Positions 36,185 to 44,839 of a stretch of 64,000 bases of DNA are shown piece after piece (within the stretch, counting starts at the first letter, position 1; every line of letters starts with the position of its first letter). The stretch is from Kineosporia succinea (GTDB taxonomy: Bacteria; Actinomycetota; Actinomycetes; Actinomycetales; Kineosporiaceae), in assembly GCF_030811555.1 (NCBI RefSeq), contig NZ_JAUSQZ010000001.1:2170001-2234000 (forward strand). Direction: 5' to 3'. The notes beneath the pieces are model-generated. The model had not been told where the DNA came from. It searched no databases and saw nothing but the letters and a program-made list of their open reading frames with translations. Both the position numbers and the translations under genes were made by a program.

Positions 36185-36737
36185 AGAAGCACCTCCGGTG
36201 CTGTGGGTCTGATGTGACTTCCGTGCCTTGAGGCCTATCCGACCACGATCGGGACGAAGCCCGCATCCCGCCATCCGTAAGACCGGGTCAAGGGTGGGGC
36301 AGGCCGGGCCGAGGCGGGGTCCGAGGGCGGGACCGGAGCCAGCGAACCGAGGTAGGGAACCGGGGCGCGGGCAGGCCGGGGCGGACAGGCCGGAGGCGGG
36401 TAGGCCGGAGGCAGGGAACCGAGGCGCAGACAGGCCGGGATGGCAGACCGGGATGGGCAGGCCGAGGCGGGCAGGCCGGAGGCGGGTAGGCCGGAGGCAG
36501 GGAACCGAGGCGCAGACAGGCCGGGATGGCAGACCGGGATGGGCAGGCCGAGGCGGGCAGACCGGAGGTAGGCAGACCGGAGGTAGGCAGACCGGAGGTA
36601 GGGAACCGAGGCACGAACGGGCCGAGGCGGGGCAGGCCGAGGCGGGGCAGGCCAGGTGGACTGAGCCGAGGTGGCCGGAGCAGCGGCGCGGTAGGCGGAT
36701 CGCGCCGGCCCAGGTTGAGCCCGCGGGCCGCAAAAGC
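36185..36737. other. Non-coding region with G/A-rich minisatellite
   Basis: About 550 bp between the lipoprotein start and the tRNA terminator. Its plus strand is strongly purine-rich (GGCAGGCCGGAGGCGGG-like units). Frames on both strands stay open only because stop codons are rare in this composition. The 86-bp repeat unit is not a multiple of three, so no protein repeat is maintained. The lipoprotein promoter should lie at its left end. Confidence 0.7.
36386..36601. repeat. 86-bp perfect tandem duplication plus 15-bp minisatellite
   Basis: Bases 36386-36471 and 36472-36557 are identical by eye, head to tail. They are followed by three copies of GGCAGACCGGAGGTA, ending near 36601. Smaller GGCAGGCCGAGGCGG-like units flank them. 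This looks like recent slippage or unequal recombination in non-coding DNA. Confidence 0.9.
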
Positions 36738-36773
36738 GAGAGGGTCTGCAGTCAGCTGACTGCAGACCCTCTC
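36738..36773 (-). terminator. Intrinsic terminator of tRNA-Ser
   Basis: A perfect 36-bp palindrome (16-bp stem around AGCT) starts 5 nt after the tRNA 3' end on the minus strand, and TTTT follows it in the transcript direction. Confidence 0.85.
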
Positions 36774-36778
36774 AGGCG

Positions 36779-36869
36779 CGGAGGCGGCGAGATTTGAACT
36801 CGCGATGGGGAATAACCCCCAAACCCGCTTAGCAGGCGGGCGCCATAGACCGGACTAGGCGACGCCTCC
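36779..36869 (-). tRNA. tRNA-Ser (anticodon GCU)
   Basis: 91 nt. Acceptor stem GGAGGCG/CGCCTCC with discriminator G; D arm CCTAGTCCGGTCTATGG; anticodon loop CTGCTAA giving GCU, which reads AGC/AGU; a long variable arm (GGGGGTTATTCCCC) typical of serine tRNA; T loop GTTCAAATC. No CCA is encoded. Confidence 0.95.
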
Positions 36870-36881
36870 CCGTGATTCAGA

Positions 36882-36911
36882 AGGCTACCGGTCGAGTAGC
36901 CCTCGCGGCAA
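36882..36911 (-). promoter_or_regulatory. Predicted tRNA-Ser promoter
   Basis: On the minus strand: -35 TTGCCG (36911-36906), 18-nt spacer, -10 TAGCCT (36887-36882), ending 12 nt before the mature tRNA 5' end. Confidence 0.5.
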
Positions 36912-37231
36912 AGCAGATGTCCCGGCGAGCCGCGGACGGATCGATCCGAAGGGGCCACACAGGCAGAGAACAGGTGCAGAACCGGCCGTACAGGTAGCCA
37001 ACACAGCCAGGACCCCTATTGTTAGCCCCAGGGCAGATGCGTGCATATCGAGTCATCACGGTACGAATCAGCCCCTGTCTCCTCGGTAACAATTTGCTCT
37101 TGTGACCCGGGACACGGCAGTGATGCTGTAACGAATTACCTATCTGCAGCGAGGCAGTGGGTTGGAACCGGTAGTGCATCCTGTACCGGTCACACGTTCA
37201 TCAGGCACCACCGATACGGCAGGAGACGTGG
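36912..37231. other. Intergenic region upstream of the LCP genes
   Basis: About 320 bp of lower-GC DNA between the tRNA promoter and the first LCP gene. It contains AT-richer stretches (for example GGTAACAATTTGCTCTTGTGA) and a distant GGTAA/TTACC inverted pair. The LCP promoter is probably here, but I could not pick -35/-10 boxes with confidence. I saw no c-di-AMP riboswitch motifs. Confidence 0.5.
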
Positions 37232-39316
37232 GTGACGCAGGTCGAGCCCTTCTCGCGGCGCCCTCGTCGATCCGATGCCGACACGCGTTACGGGGAGCAG
37301 TCGCGCAACGACGCTCCGCCGCGCTCTGACCAAGCGTCACGAGCCGATCGCGGGTCCAGGGCCAGGTTCGACGACCAGAACGGTTACGACAACCGGTACG
37401 ACGAGACCCGTCGTCCGCCGTCGCGCTACGACGAGACCCGCCGCGCCCCCGACCAGAACCGCCCTCCGGCGGGCCGTTACGACGAGGCCCGCTACGGCGA
37501 AGGCCGTTACGACAGGGCCCGGCCGGACGAGCGCAGCGACCCGCACGGTCGCCGCGACCCGCGCGAGACCACTGAGCCGCGCTCCGAACGCACCTCGAGC
37601 CGTTCCGCCGCCCGTTCCCAGGGCCGCCCCGAGGCCCGATCCGGCGCCGGCCCGGCCGGCTTCGAGGGTCCAGGCGGATTCGACGGCGGTCTCGACGGCC
37701 CGGGCGGCTCCGGCCCCGAGGGTCCCCGCCGCCAGTCCTCGCCGCTGCCGCCCCCCGGTGACGACAACGACCGCCGCGGCAGCCACGCCACCACCTACGG
37801 CCAGGGCTTCTCCTGGGTCATGGCCTGGACCATCCTCGGCGCGCTGATCCCTGGTCTGGGTCTGATCGCCGCCGGCTGGCGCCGTCTCGGCGCCGGCATC
37901 CTGGCCGGTATCGCGCTGACCGGAGCCGGCGTGGCCGTCTGGGCGCTCACCGGCAACGTGATGAAGAAGGGTGTCTCCTTCGCCTTCGACCCGCAGAAGC
38001 TGCTGATCCTGGCGATCGTCGCGGTGCTGGTCGGGATGCTCTGGGCCCTCGTCATCCTGCTCACCAACAGCCAGCTGCGCCGTTACGCCACCCTCGACAC
38101 CAGCCAGAAGGTGTTCAGCGGCATCGTCGTGGCCGCCCTGATCGTGGGCGTGGGCGTGCCCACCTACACCGTCGGCGACTACGCCCTGGTGCAGCGCGAC
38201 CTGGTGAAGTCGCTGTTCGGCGACGGCAGCGACTCCGAGGACGGCGACAAGAAGCCCGACAGCGAGGCCGCCGACCCGTGGGCCGGCACCGAGCGCATCA
38301 ACGTGCTGCTCATCGGTTCCGACGCGGGCGCCACCCGTGAGGGCATCCGCCCCGACACGATGATCCTGGCCAGCATCCAGCCCAGCACCGGCAACACCGT
38401 GCTCTTCAGCATCCCCCGCAGCCTGCAGCGAGTGCCCTTCAAGGAGGGCACCCCGGGCGCGGAGGCCTGGCCCAACGGCTACTACTGCCCCGAGGCCGGC
38501 CCCGGCAACGAGTGCATGATCAACGCGATCTGGCGCTGGGCCGAGGGTGACGGGGCGTCGTACTACCCCAAGAGCAAGTACAAGAACCCCGGTCTGAAGG
38601 CCACCGAAGACGCCGTCACCGGCGCCACCGGCCTCGAGATCGACACCTACGCGATGCTCAACCTCAAGGGTTTCGCCGACTTCATCGACGCCATCGGCGG
38701 CCTGACGCTGAACGTCACCGAGCGCCTCCCGATCGGCGGCAACTCCTCGAACCCCGTCGCCAAGGAGTGGATCGAGGTCGGGCAGAACCAGAACATGAAC
38801 GGGTACTACTCACTCTGGTACGCCCGGTCCCGCTGGAGCACCAACGACTACGACCGCATGCGCCGTCAGCGCTGTGTGATCGCGGCGGTGACCGAGCAGG
38901 CCGACCCCGTGACCATCGCCTCGAACTGGACCAAGATCGCCAAGGCCCTGAAGAACAACATGGCCACGGGCATCCCGCAGTCCGACATCCAGGCCTGGGT
39001 CGAGCTCGCCACCCGGGTCAAGGGCGGCAAGGTCACCAGCCTCTCCTTCACCAACGAGGCCGTCGGTGGCACCACCGTCGACCCCGACTTCGACCTGATG
39101 CACACCAAGGTGCAGACGGCGATCAAGAAGTCGGAGAAGGCCAAGAAGAAGAAGTCGACGGCCACCGCCGCGGCCAGCCCGAGCGCCTCGGCCGACGCGG
39201 GCACCGGCACGACGACCGACAAGACCACCGACAAGACGAAGACCGAGACCGCCGAGGAGAAGGCCGCCAAGGCCGACGACCCGGAGAACGCCCAGGACGT
39301 CACCGAGATCTGCTGA
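37232..39316 (+). CDS. LytR-CpsA-Psr (LCP) family protein 1
   Basis: 694 residues. LCP enzymes transfer lipid-linked glycopolymers to peptidoglycan. A charged Arg/Asp/Tyr-rich cytoplasmic N-terminus of about 185 residues (repeats such as RYDETRR) precedes four membrane helices (about 190-320). The extracellular LCP domain (about 355-560) carries NVLLIGSDAG, RPDTMILASI, FSIPRSLQ and the basic motif WYARSRWSTNDYDRMRRQR. A Lys/Ala/Thr-rich tail ends AQDVTEIC, with Cys as the last residue. GTG 37232 follows AGGAG. A paralogue lies immediately downstream. A hairpin after the stop suggests separate ends. Confidence 0.92.
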   Translation: MTQVEPFSRRPRRSDADTRYGEQSRNDAPPRSDQASRADRGSRARFDDQNGYDNRYDETRRPPSRYDETRRAPDQNRPPAGRYDEARYGEGRYDRARPDERSDPHGRRDPRETTEPRSERTSSRSAARSQGRPEARSGAGPAGFEGPGGFDGGLDGPGGSGPEGPRRQSSPLPPPGDDNDRRGSHATTYGQGFSWVMAWTILGALIPGLGLIAAGWRRLGAGILAGIALTGAGVAVWALTGNVMKKGVSFAFDPQKLLILAIVAVLVGMLWALVILLTNSQLRRYATLDTSQKVFSGIVVAALIVGVGVPTYTVGDYALVQRDLVKSLFGDGSDSEDGDKKPDSEAADPWAGTERINVLLIGSDAGATREGIRPDTMILASIQPSTGNTVLFSIPRSLQRVPFKEGTPGAEAWPNGYYCPEAGPGNECMINAIWRWAEGDGASYYPKSKYKNPGLKATEDAVTGATGLEIDTYAMLNLKGFADFIDAIGGLTLNVTERLPIGGNSSNPVAKEWIEVGQNQNMNGYYSLWYARSRWSTNDYDRMRRQRCVIAAVTEQADPVTIASNWTKIAKALKNNMATGIPQSDIQAWVELATRVKGGKVTSLSFTNEAVGGTTVDPDFDLMHTKVQTAIKKSEKAKKKKSTATAAASPSASADAGTGTTTDKTTDKTKTETAEEKAAKADDPENAQDVTEIC

Positions 39317-39383
39317 TTCGTCAGCTTCTCGAAAGACGTCCGGGCGGTCTCGGCACCGCACTCGGGCAGCACCAGGCGACATC

Positions 39384-39419
39384 CACCGGTCGGCCGATCC
39401 CGTCATCGGCCGGCCGGTG
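39384..39419 (+). terminator. Hairpin terminator after LCP gene 1
   Basis: 15-bp arms (CACCGGTCGGCCGAT / ATCGGCCGGCCGGTG, one T-G pair) with a 6-nt loop, 68 bp after the stop. No T-run. Confidence 0.6.
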
Positions 39420-39564
39420 CGTCATTGGTCCCCCACTCGCACACAAGTAGCCCGCTTGTCCGTTTCCGTCCCGTGAATGGGCTCGAGACACGCTGGCGTG
39501 CAGGCATACTCACCGCTCAGTGCGCGAAGCGCGGCCGTCCGTGCCACCCGCGCCGAGGGGTGGA

Positions 39565-41178
39565 ATGTCCGACCTGCGCCAGCCGACGGCCCGGCACGAT
39601 TCCGGCAGTCCGGCGCGATCGCACACCGACGCCCCGGGAGCCCCCGTCGTCTCCACCGGACGGCGCGGCAGCCACGCGACGCGTCGCGGTCAGGGCTTCT
39701 CCTGGGTGATCGGCTGGACTCTCCTCGGATCACTCCTGCCCGGGGCCGGGCTGCTCGCGGCCGGACGCCGTCGCGCGGGTGGCTTCCTGCTCGGCCTGGT
39801 CGGTGCGGGTGTGCTCGCGGTCGGCCGGCTGGCCCTCGACGGCAGCCTGGCCGAACGGCTGCAGGCCCTGGTGATCCAGCCGGAGCGCCTGGTCACCGTG
39901 ACGGTCGCGATCGGTGCGGTGGCCGTGCTGTGGGTGCTCTCGATCGTGGTCACCCACGCCCAGCTGCGCCGCTACGCCGAGCTCGGCACCGGGCAGCGGC
40001 TGTTCTCCACCCTGGTCGTGCTCGCCCTCGTGGTCGCCGTGGCGATGCCCGCCTACCAGGCCGGGCGGTACGCGCTGATCGGCCGTGACCTGGTGGACAC
40101 CGTGTTCCAGGAGAACGTGGACGCGGAGACCAGCACGGCCCTCGCCAGCAGCGAGAAGGCCGACCCGTGGGCCGGGGTGTCGCGGGTGAACGTCCTGCTG
40201 ATCGGCTCGGACGCGGGTGAGGACCGGATCGGCATCCGGCCGGACACGATGATCGTCGCCAGCGTGGACACCACCACCGGCAACACCGTGCTGTTCAGCC
40301 TGCCGCGCAACCTCGAGAACGTGCCCTTCCCCTCCGGCACCCCCGGCCGCAACAAGTGGCCCGACGGGTTCAACTGCGGTGACGAGTGCCTGCTCAACGC
40401 CATCTGGACCTGGGCCGAGCAGGAGGGCTCGGGCTACGACAAGTTCCGGAACCCGGGCCTGGCCGCCACCGAGGACGCGATCGAGGGTGCGATCGGCCTG
40501 AAGATCGACACCTACGCCATGCTCAACCTCAAGGGCTTCGCCGAGTTCGTCAACGCGATCGGCGGTCTCACGGTCAACGTGCGCGAGCGCCTGCCGATCG
40601 GCGGCGACAGCAACCCGCTCTCGCCGATCTACCACGTGGCCACCGGCGGCTGGATCGAGATCGGCGAGAACCAGCACCTCGACGGCTATCACGCGCTCTG
40701 GTTCGCCCGTTCCCGCTGGGCCAGCGACGACTACCACCGCATGCAGCGCCAGCGGTGCGTGATCGCCGCGTTCGTCGACCAGGTCGACCCGGTGACGGTG
40801 GCCCTGCAGTTCCCGGCCCTGGCCAAGGCGGCCAAGCGCAACATCACCACCGGCATCCCGATCGGCGACCTGGACGCCTGGGTGGAGCTGAGCAAGCGCG
40901 TGCAGGGTGGCAAGGTGACGAGCCTGCCCTTCACCCGGGAGGTCGTCGACGTCGCCCGCCCCGACTTCGACAAGGTGCACGAGCTGGTCGAGCGGGCCCT
41001 GGCCGCTTCCGAGCGCACCACCCCGGCCGGTGAGGCGACCGCCTCCCCGCGCCCCGACGCGTCCTCAAGCCCGAACGGCCCGAAGAGCACCCCGAAGGCC
41101 GGCTCGACACCGAAGACGGAGCCGAGCGCCAAGCCGGCCAACCCGAACAAGGCCCAGGACGTGAACGCGGTCTGCTGA
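39565..41178 (+). CDS. LytR-CpsA-Psr (LCP) family protein 2
   Basis: 537 residues, paralogous to the upstream gene over the membrane and LCP parts. The cytoplasmic N-terminus is short (about 45 residues; SHATRRGQGFSWVIGWTLLG matches the paralogue). Four helices, then the LCP domain (about 205-410) with NVLLIGSDAG, RPDTMIVAS, FSLPRNLENVPF and WFARSRWASDDYHRMQRQR. The Pro/Ser/Lys tail ends AQDVNAVC, again with a terminal Cys. ATG 39565 follows GAGGGG. Two LCP enzymes side by side suggest different glycopolymer substrates. Confidence 0.92.
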   Translation: MSDLRQPTARHDSGSPARSHTDAPGAPVVSTGRRGSHATRRGQGFSWVIGWTLLGSLLPGAGLLAAGRRRAGGFLLGLVGAGVLAVGRLALDGSLAERLQALVIQPERLVTVTVAIGAVAVLWVLSIVVTHAQLRRYAELGTGQRLFSTLVVLALVVAVAMPAYQAGRYALIGRDLVDTVFQENVDAETSTALASSEKADPWAGVSRVNVLLIGSDAGEDRIGIRPDTMIVASVDTTTGNTVLFSLPRNLENVPFPSGTPGRNKWPDGFNCGDECLLNAIWTWAEQEGSGYDKFRNPGLAATEDAIEGAIGLKIDTYAMLNLKGFAEFVNAIGGLTVNVRERLPIGGDSNPLSPIYHVATGGWIEIGENQHLDGYHALWFARSRWASDDYHRMQRQRCVIAAFVDQVDPVTVALQFPALAKAAKRNITTGIPIGDLDAWVELSKRVQGGKVTSLPFTREVVDVARPDFDKVHELVERALAASERTTPAGEATASPRPDASSSPNGPKSTPKAGSTPKTEPSAKPANPNKAQDVNAVC

Positions 41179-41201
41179 CTCCCCAGGAGGCCCCGGAACG
41201 C

Positions 41202-42857
41202 CTACGAGGCCTTCGGTGACTCCACCGGCAGTGCACCCTCGGCGTACTGAGCGCGCAGCACCTTCTTGTCGAACTTGCCCACACTGGTCTTGGGCACCTC
41301 GGTGACGAAGGCCCAGCGTTCGGGCACCTGCCAGCGCGCCACCTTCGTCAGCAGGAACTCCCGCAACTCCTCGACCCCGGGGACGTCGTCGGGAACCCCG
41401 ACCACCACAGCCAGCGGACGTTCGCCCCACTTGTCGTCGGGCACCCCGACCACGCTGGCCTCGTGCACCTTCGGGTGCCCCATCAGGGCGTTCTCCAGGT
41501 CGATCGAGCTGATCCACTCACCGCCGGACTTGATCACGTCTTTCGCCCGGTCGCTGATCGTCAGGTAGCCGTCGGGGGTGAGGCTGCCGATGTCGCCGGT
41601 GCGCAGCCAGCCGTCGTCGAACTTCTCCAGCGACGCGGCGTCGTCGTCGCGGTAGTACGAGGCGGTGATCCAGGGGCCGCGGACCTCGACCTCGCCCACC
41701 GAGGTGCCGTCCCAGGGCTGCTCGGAACCGTCGGCACCGACCAGCCGGGCCTCCACGTGGAGCGCCAGGCGGCCCTGGGTGTGGCGGTAACGCCAGTGCT
41801 CCTCCTCGTCGAGCCCCACCGGCGGAATGGCGACCGTGCCCAGCGGCGAGGTCTCGGTCATGCCCCAGCCGTGCAGCAGGGTGACGCCGTGGCGCTCGTG
41901 AAAAGCGTGCATCAGGGCGGGAGGACAGGCCGAGCCGCCCACGATCACGTCTTTCATGCTGCTGACGTCGGCCTCGGGATGGGCGTCGAGGTACTCCAGC
42001 ACGCCGGTCATGATCGTGGGCACCGCACCGCCGCAGGTGACCTTCTCCGAGGAGATCATCTTCACCAGCGGCTCGGGCTGCAGGAAGCGGTCGGGCATGA
42101 TCACGCTGGCGCCCGACATCATCGAGGCGTAGGCCAGACCCCACGAATTGGCGTGGAAGAGAGGCACGATCGCCAGTGCCCGGGCCGACTGACTGAGGCT
42201 CAGCGCCCCGGCCCCGGCACAGAAGGTGGCGTGCAGCAGGTTGGAACGGTGCGAGTAGACAACACCTTTCGGGTTGCCCGTGGTGCCGGAGGTGTAACAC
42301 ATGAGGGCGCCGTCGTTCTCGTCGAGCACCGGCCAGTCGAAGGTGTCGCTCTGGGCGTCGAGAAGCTCGCGGTAGTCGTGCACCTCGCGTTCGCCGTCGC
42401 CGGCCAGGGCCTGCCGGACCTCGGGCGGGACCGGCCCGTTGACCACCACGTGCTTCACCAGCGGGGTGTGGGCCAGCAGCGCCGAGAACGGCTGGGCCAG
42501 CGAGTTGTCGACGAAGATCACCCGGTCCTCGGCGTGGTTCACCACGTAGACCATCTGCTGCGGGAACAGCCGGATGTTGATGGTGTGCAGCACCGCGCCG
42601 CTGGCCGGCACCCCAAGATACAGCTCCAGGTGTTCCGCGTTGTTCCACATGAACGTGCCGACGCGCTGGTCGCCCTCCACCCCGAGGACGCGGAGCGCGT
42701 TGGCCAGCCGGCGGCAGTCGTTCGCGATGTCGGCGAACGAGGTGCGACGGGGGCCGTCGGCACCCCACGTCACCACCTCGGACCCCGGATAGACCCTTCC
42801 CGCGTACTCGATGATGCGGGAAGTCAGGAGTGGAACGTTCTGCATGGTGCTGCGCAT
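41202..42857 (-). CDS. Long-chain acyl-CoA synthetase/AMP-dependent ligase
   Basis: 551 residues of the ANL adenylating superfamily. The P-loop-like A3 motif YTSGTTGNPKGV is intact, then GWGMTETSPLG, WLRTGDIGSLTPDGYL and the C-terminal catalytic Lys near TSVGKFDKKVLR. It should activate a medium or long-chain fatty acid to the CoA ester for beta-oxidation or lipid synthesis. ATG 42857 follows GAGGTG. Monocistronic. Confidence 0.93.
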   Translation of the reverse strand: MRSTMQNVPLLTSRIIEYAGRVYPGSEVVTWGADGPRRTSFADIANDCRRLANALRVLGVEGDQRVGTFMWNNAEHLELYLGVPASGAVLHTINIRLFPQQMVYVVNHAEDRVIFVDNSLAQPFSALLAHTPLVKHVVVNGPVPPEVRQALAGDGEREVHDYRELLDAQSDTFDWPVLDENDGALMCYTSGTTGNPKGVVYSHRSNLLHATFCAGAGALSLSQSARALAIVPLFHANSWGLAYASMMSGASVIMPDRFLQPEPLVKMISSEKVTCGGAVPTIMTGVLEYLDAHPEADVSSMKDVIVGGSACPPALMHAFHERHGVTLLHGWGMTETSPLGTVAIPPVGLDEEEHWRYRHTQGRLALHVEARLVGADGSEQPWDGTSVGEVEVRGPWITASYYRDDDAASLEKFDDGWLRTGDIGSLTPDGYLTISDRAKDVIKSGGEWISSIDLENALMGHPKVHEASVVGVPDDKWGERPLAVVVGVPDDVPGVEELREFLLTKVARWQVPERWAFVTEVPKTSVGKFDKKVLRAQYAEGALPVESPKAS

Positions 42858-42947
42858 GCGAAATCACCTCGTCGTGACGCCGAACACATCGCCCGTAGAA
42901 CGCCTACGTTAAGCGGCTGGTTTCCGCCGTGGGGCCGAACGGGTGGA

Positions 42948-43517
42948 TCAACCGTTCCAGCGGTCGATCACCGGGGTCCCGCGGTCCCAGCCGAGCACGC
43001 TCAGGGTGGACGTGTGCAGGGCCAGGTGCGCCGCGAGATGCGGTTCCTGCCCGATCCAGCGCGAGGCCAGCACCCGCAGGAAGTGGGCGTGGGCCACCAC
43101 GACCGCCCGGTCGGGGGCCTGCGCCCGCACCCGTGCGATCACCGCGTCGGCCCGGGCCGCCACCTGCTCGACCGTCTCCCCGCCCGGCACCGGCGAGGTC
43201 CAGATCGACCAGCCCGGCACCTTCTCCTGGATCTGGGCGGTGGTGATGCCCTCGTAGTCGCCGTAGTCCCACTCCAGGGCGTCGGGCTCGGCCTTGGGGT
43301 CGAGGCCGGCCAGCTCGGCGGTGCGCCAGGCGCGCTGCAGCGGACTGGCCAGCTGGAGGTCGAAGTGCACCCCGGCCAGGCGCGGGGCGAGGGCCGAGGC
43401 CCCCTCCTCACCCTCGGGCAGCAGGGGGATGTCGGAACGGCCGGTGTGGCGTCGGTCGCGGGCCCACTCGGTGAGGCCGTGACGGATCAGCCAGAGCTCA
43501 GGTTCGTACGAGGTCAC
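42948..43517 (-). CDS. Histidine phosphatase family protein
   Basis: 189 residues. The phospho-His motif LIRHGLTEW (RHG) lies at residues 12-14, the second catalytic His is in VVVAHAHFLRVLA, and Glu is in DYGDYEGIT. It belongs to the cofactor-independent phosphoglycerate-mutase-like group, most of which are phosphatases. The substrate cannot be inferred. It lies 10 bp after the ACT-domain gene on the same strand and may be cotranscribed. Confidence 0.9.
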   Translation of the reverse strand: MTSYEPELWLIRHGLTEWARDRRHTGRSDIPLLPEGEEGASALAPRLAGVHFDLQLASPLQRAWRTAELAGLDPKAEPDALEWDYGDYEGITTAQIQEKVPGWSIWTSPVPGGETVEQVAARADAVIARVRAQAPDRAVVVAHAHFLRVLASRWIGQEPHLAAHLALHTSTLSVLGWDRGTPVIDRWNG

Positions 43518-43527
43518 CGGCTGATCT

Positions 43528-44175
43528 TCACACGGGGGCGAGAACCGTTCCCACGATCTGGCCCACCTGGCCCAGCCGCCACAGCTCGGAGCGGTGGAAG
43601 TCGAGATCGGCCGAGCGCACCAGCACCAGGCCGAGAGCGCCGGAGCCGATCGGCACCAGCGCGGTGCCGCTGAACGGGCCGGGGGCGCCCGGGGCGGTCA
43701 TCCGCACCGTGGCCAGGCGCAGCGGCGAGGTCAGGACGACGTGCTCGGGGCCCGGGCTGGCGGCGCTGACGGTGAGCACGCCGGAGAGGGTGGCGGTGTC
43801 GGCGGCGTACTCGACGAGGGCGGCCCAGTCGGCGCCGAACGCGTGCGGGGCCCCGTCGACCAGGGTCTGCAGACCGCGCTCGGGACGGGAGAGCACCTGG
43901 TCGATCAGCTCGAGGTCGGCGTGGCCGGTGACCGGCGGGGCGTGGTGCTGCAGGCCGGTGACGGTGACCCCGGCCAGCGCGCCGATCGCGGCGGCGACCC
44001 GGTCGAGGTGGGGCACGTCCCGCACGCGCACGAACACGTCGTCGAGGGCGCGGCCGGACTCGCTCTCCAGCACGTCGATCTCGGCGATGTCGGCGCCCAC
44101 CGAGCCGATGGCCGAGGTGACGCGGCCCAGGGTGCCGGGGCGGTCCGGGATGCTGAAGCGAACGCGAGCGAGCAA
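43528..44175 (-). CDS. ACT-domain regulatory protein
   Basis: 215 residues from TTG 44175, which follows GGAGGTCC at good spacing. The N-terminal 75 residues form an ACT domain (RVRFSIPDRPGTLGRVTSAI, GADIAEIDVLE), a small-molecule (amino acid) sensor. The remainder (about 100-215) is a GAF-like alpha/beta region (AALVEYAADTATLSGVL, TALVPIGSGALGLVLVR). No catalytic motif is visible. A regulatory role in amino-acid sensing is inferred only from ACT. The frame upstream of the TTG is non-coding. Confidence 0.75.
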   Translation of the reverse strand: MLARVRFSIPDRPGTLGRVTSAIGSVGADIAEIDVLESESGRALDDVFVRVRDVPHLDRVAAAIGALAGVTVTGLQHHAPPVTGHADLELIDQVLSRPERGLQTLVDGAPHAFGADWAALVEYAADTATLSGVLTVSAASPGPEHVVLTSPLRLATVRMTAPGAPGPFSGTALVPIGSGALGLVLVRSADLDFHRSELWRLGQVGQIVGTVLAPV

Positions 44176-44285
44176 GCCGGACCTCCGGGGGCGATGGGAC
44201 GAACAGGATTCCACACCGTTGTCACGCGCACACGACGTGTACGTCACGGTGAGCGCAGAAGCCCCAGGCATCCCAGAATGTGGCA

Positions 44286-44792
44286 ATGGACGCGCACCGA
44301 TCCGACGAGACCGTCGACGAACGCGCGGACCGGAACTTCGGTGATCTTCTGCAGGAACTCCGGGTGACCCAGACCGGGGTGCAGATCCTGTTCGCCTTCC
44401 TGCTCACGCTGCCGCTGCAGAGCCGGTTCGAGACGCTGGACACCTGGGACCGGGGGGTCTATGTCTGCGCGCTGATGCTGTCGGCGCTGGCCACGGTGTG
44501 CCTGATCGCCCCGGTCGCCTACCACCGGGCGATGTTCGCCCGCCGCAAGAAGCCGCAGGTCGTGGCGGTCGCGTCGCGTTTCGCGGTGGGCGGGCTGTTC
44601 TTCCTGGCCCTGGCCATCTGCTGCGCGGTGGACCTGGTGCTCGACCTGGTGCTGGGCCGCGGTATCGCCCTGGCGGCGTCGTGCGGACTGGCCCTGGTGC
44701 TGCTCGTCGCGTGGGCGATCTTCCCGCTCGCGCAGCGCACCGGTGAGCCCTGGGGTGACGGCGATGAGAAGACTGTCGCCCGGGACCACTAA
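44286..44792 (+). CDS. DUF6328 family membrane protein
   Basis: 168 residues. The opening DLLQELRVTQTGVQILFAFLL matches the DUF6328 signature as I recall it. Four hydrophobic helices (about 30-150) follow and the tail is acidic. Function unknown. ATG 44286 has CAGAAT 6 nt upstream and no ribosome site, so it may be leaderless. It is divergent from the ACT-domain gene. Confidence 0.8.
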   Translation: MDAHRSDETVDERADRNFGDLLQELRVTQTGVQILFAFLLTLPLQSRFETLDTWDRGVYVCALMLSALATVCLIAPVAYHRAMFARRKKPQVVAVASRFAVGGLFFLALAICCAVDLVLDLVLGRGIALAASCGLALVLLVAWAIFPLAQRTGEPWGDGDEKTVARDH

Positions 44793-44839
44793 GCTACTGC
44801 TGAAGATACAAATGCGCGTGCAGTCGGCTTGAGGTCGGC

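Noticed and set aside
36228-36797. Open frames across the minisatellite, and the far upstream extension of the lipoprotein frame.
   Set aside because: The 86-bp unit is not a multiple of three and the sequence is low-complexity, so the frames are compositional accidents.
41463-43673. 736-aa plus-strand frame opposite the acyl-CoA ligase and phosphatase.
   Set aside because: The translation is compositionally His/Arg/Val-rich with no motifs. The minus-strand genes are complete.
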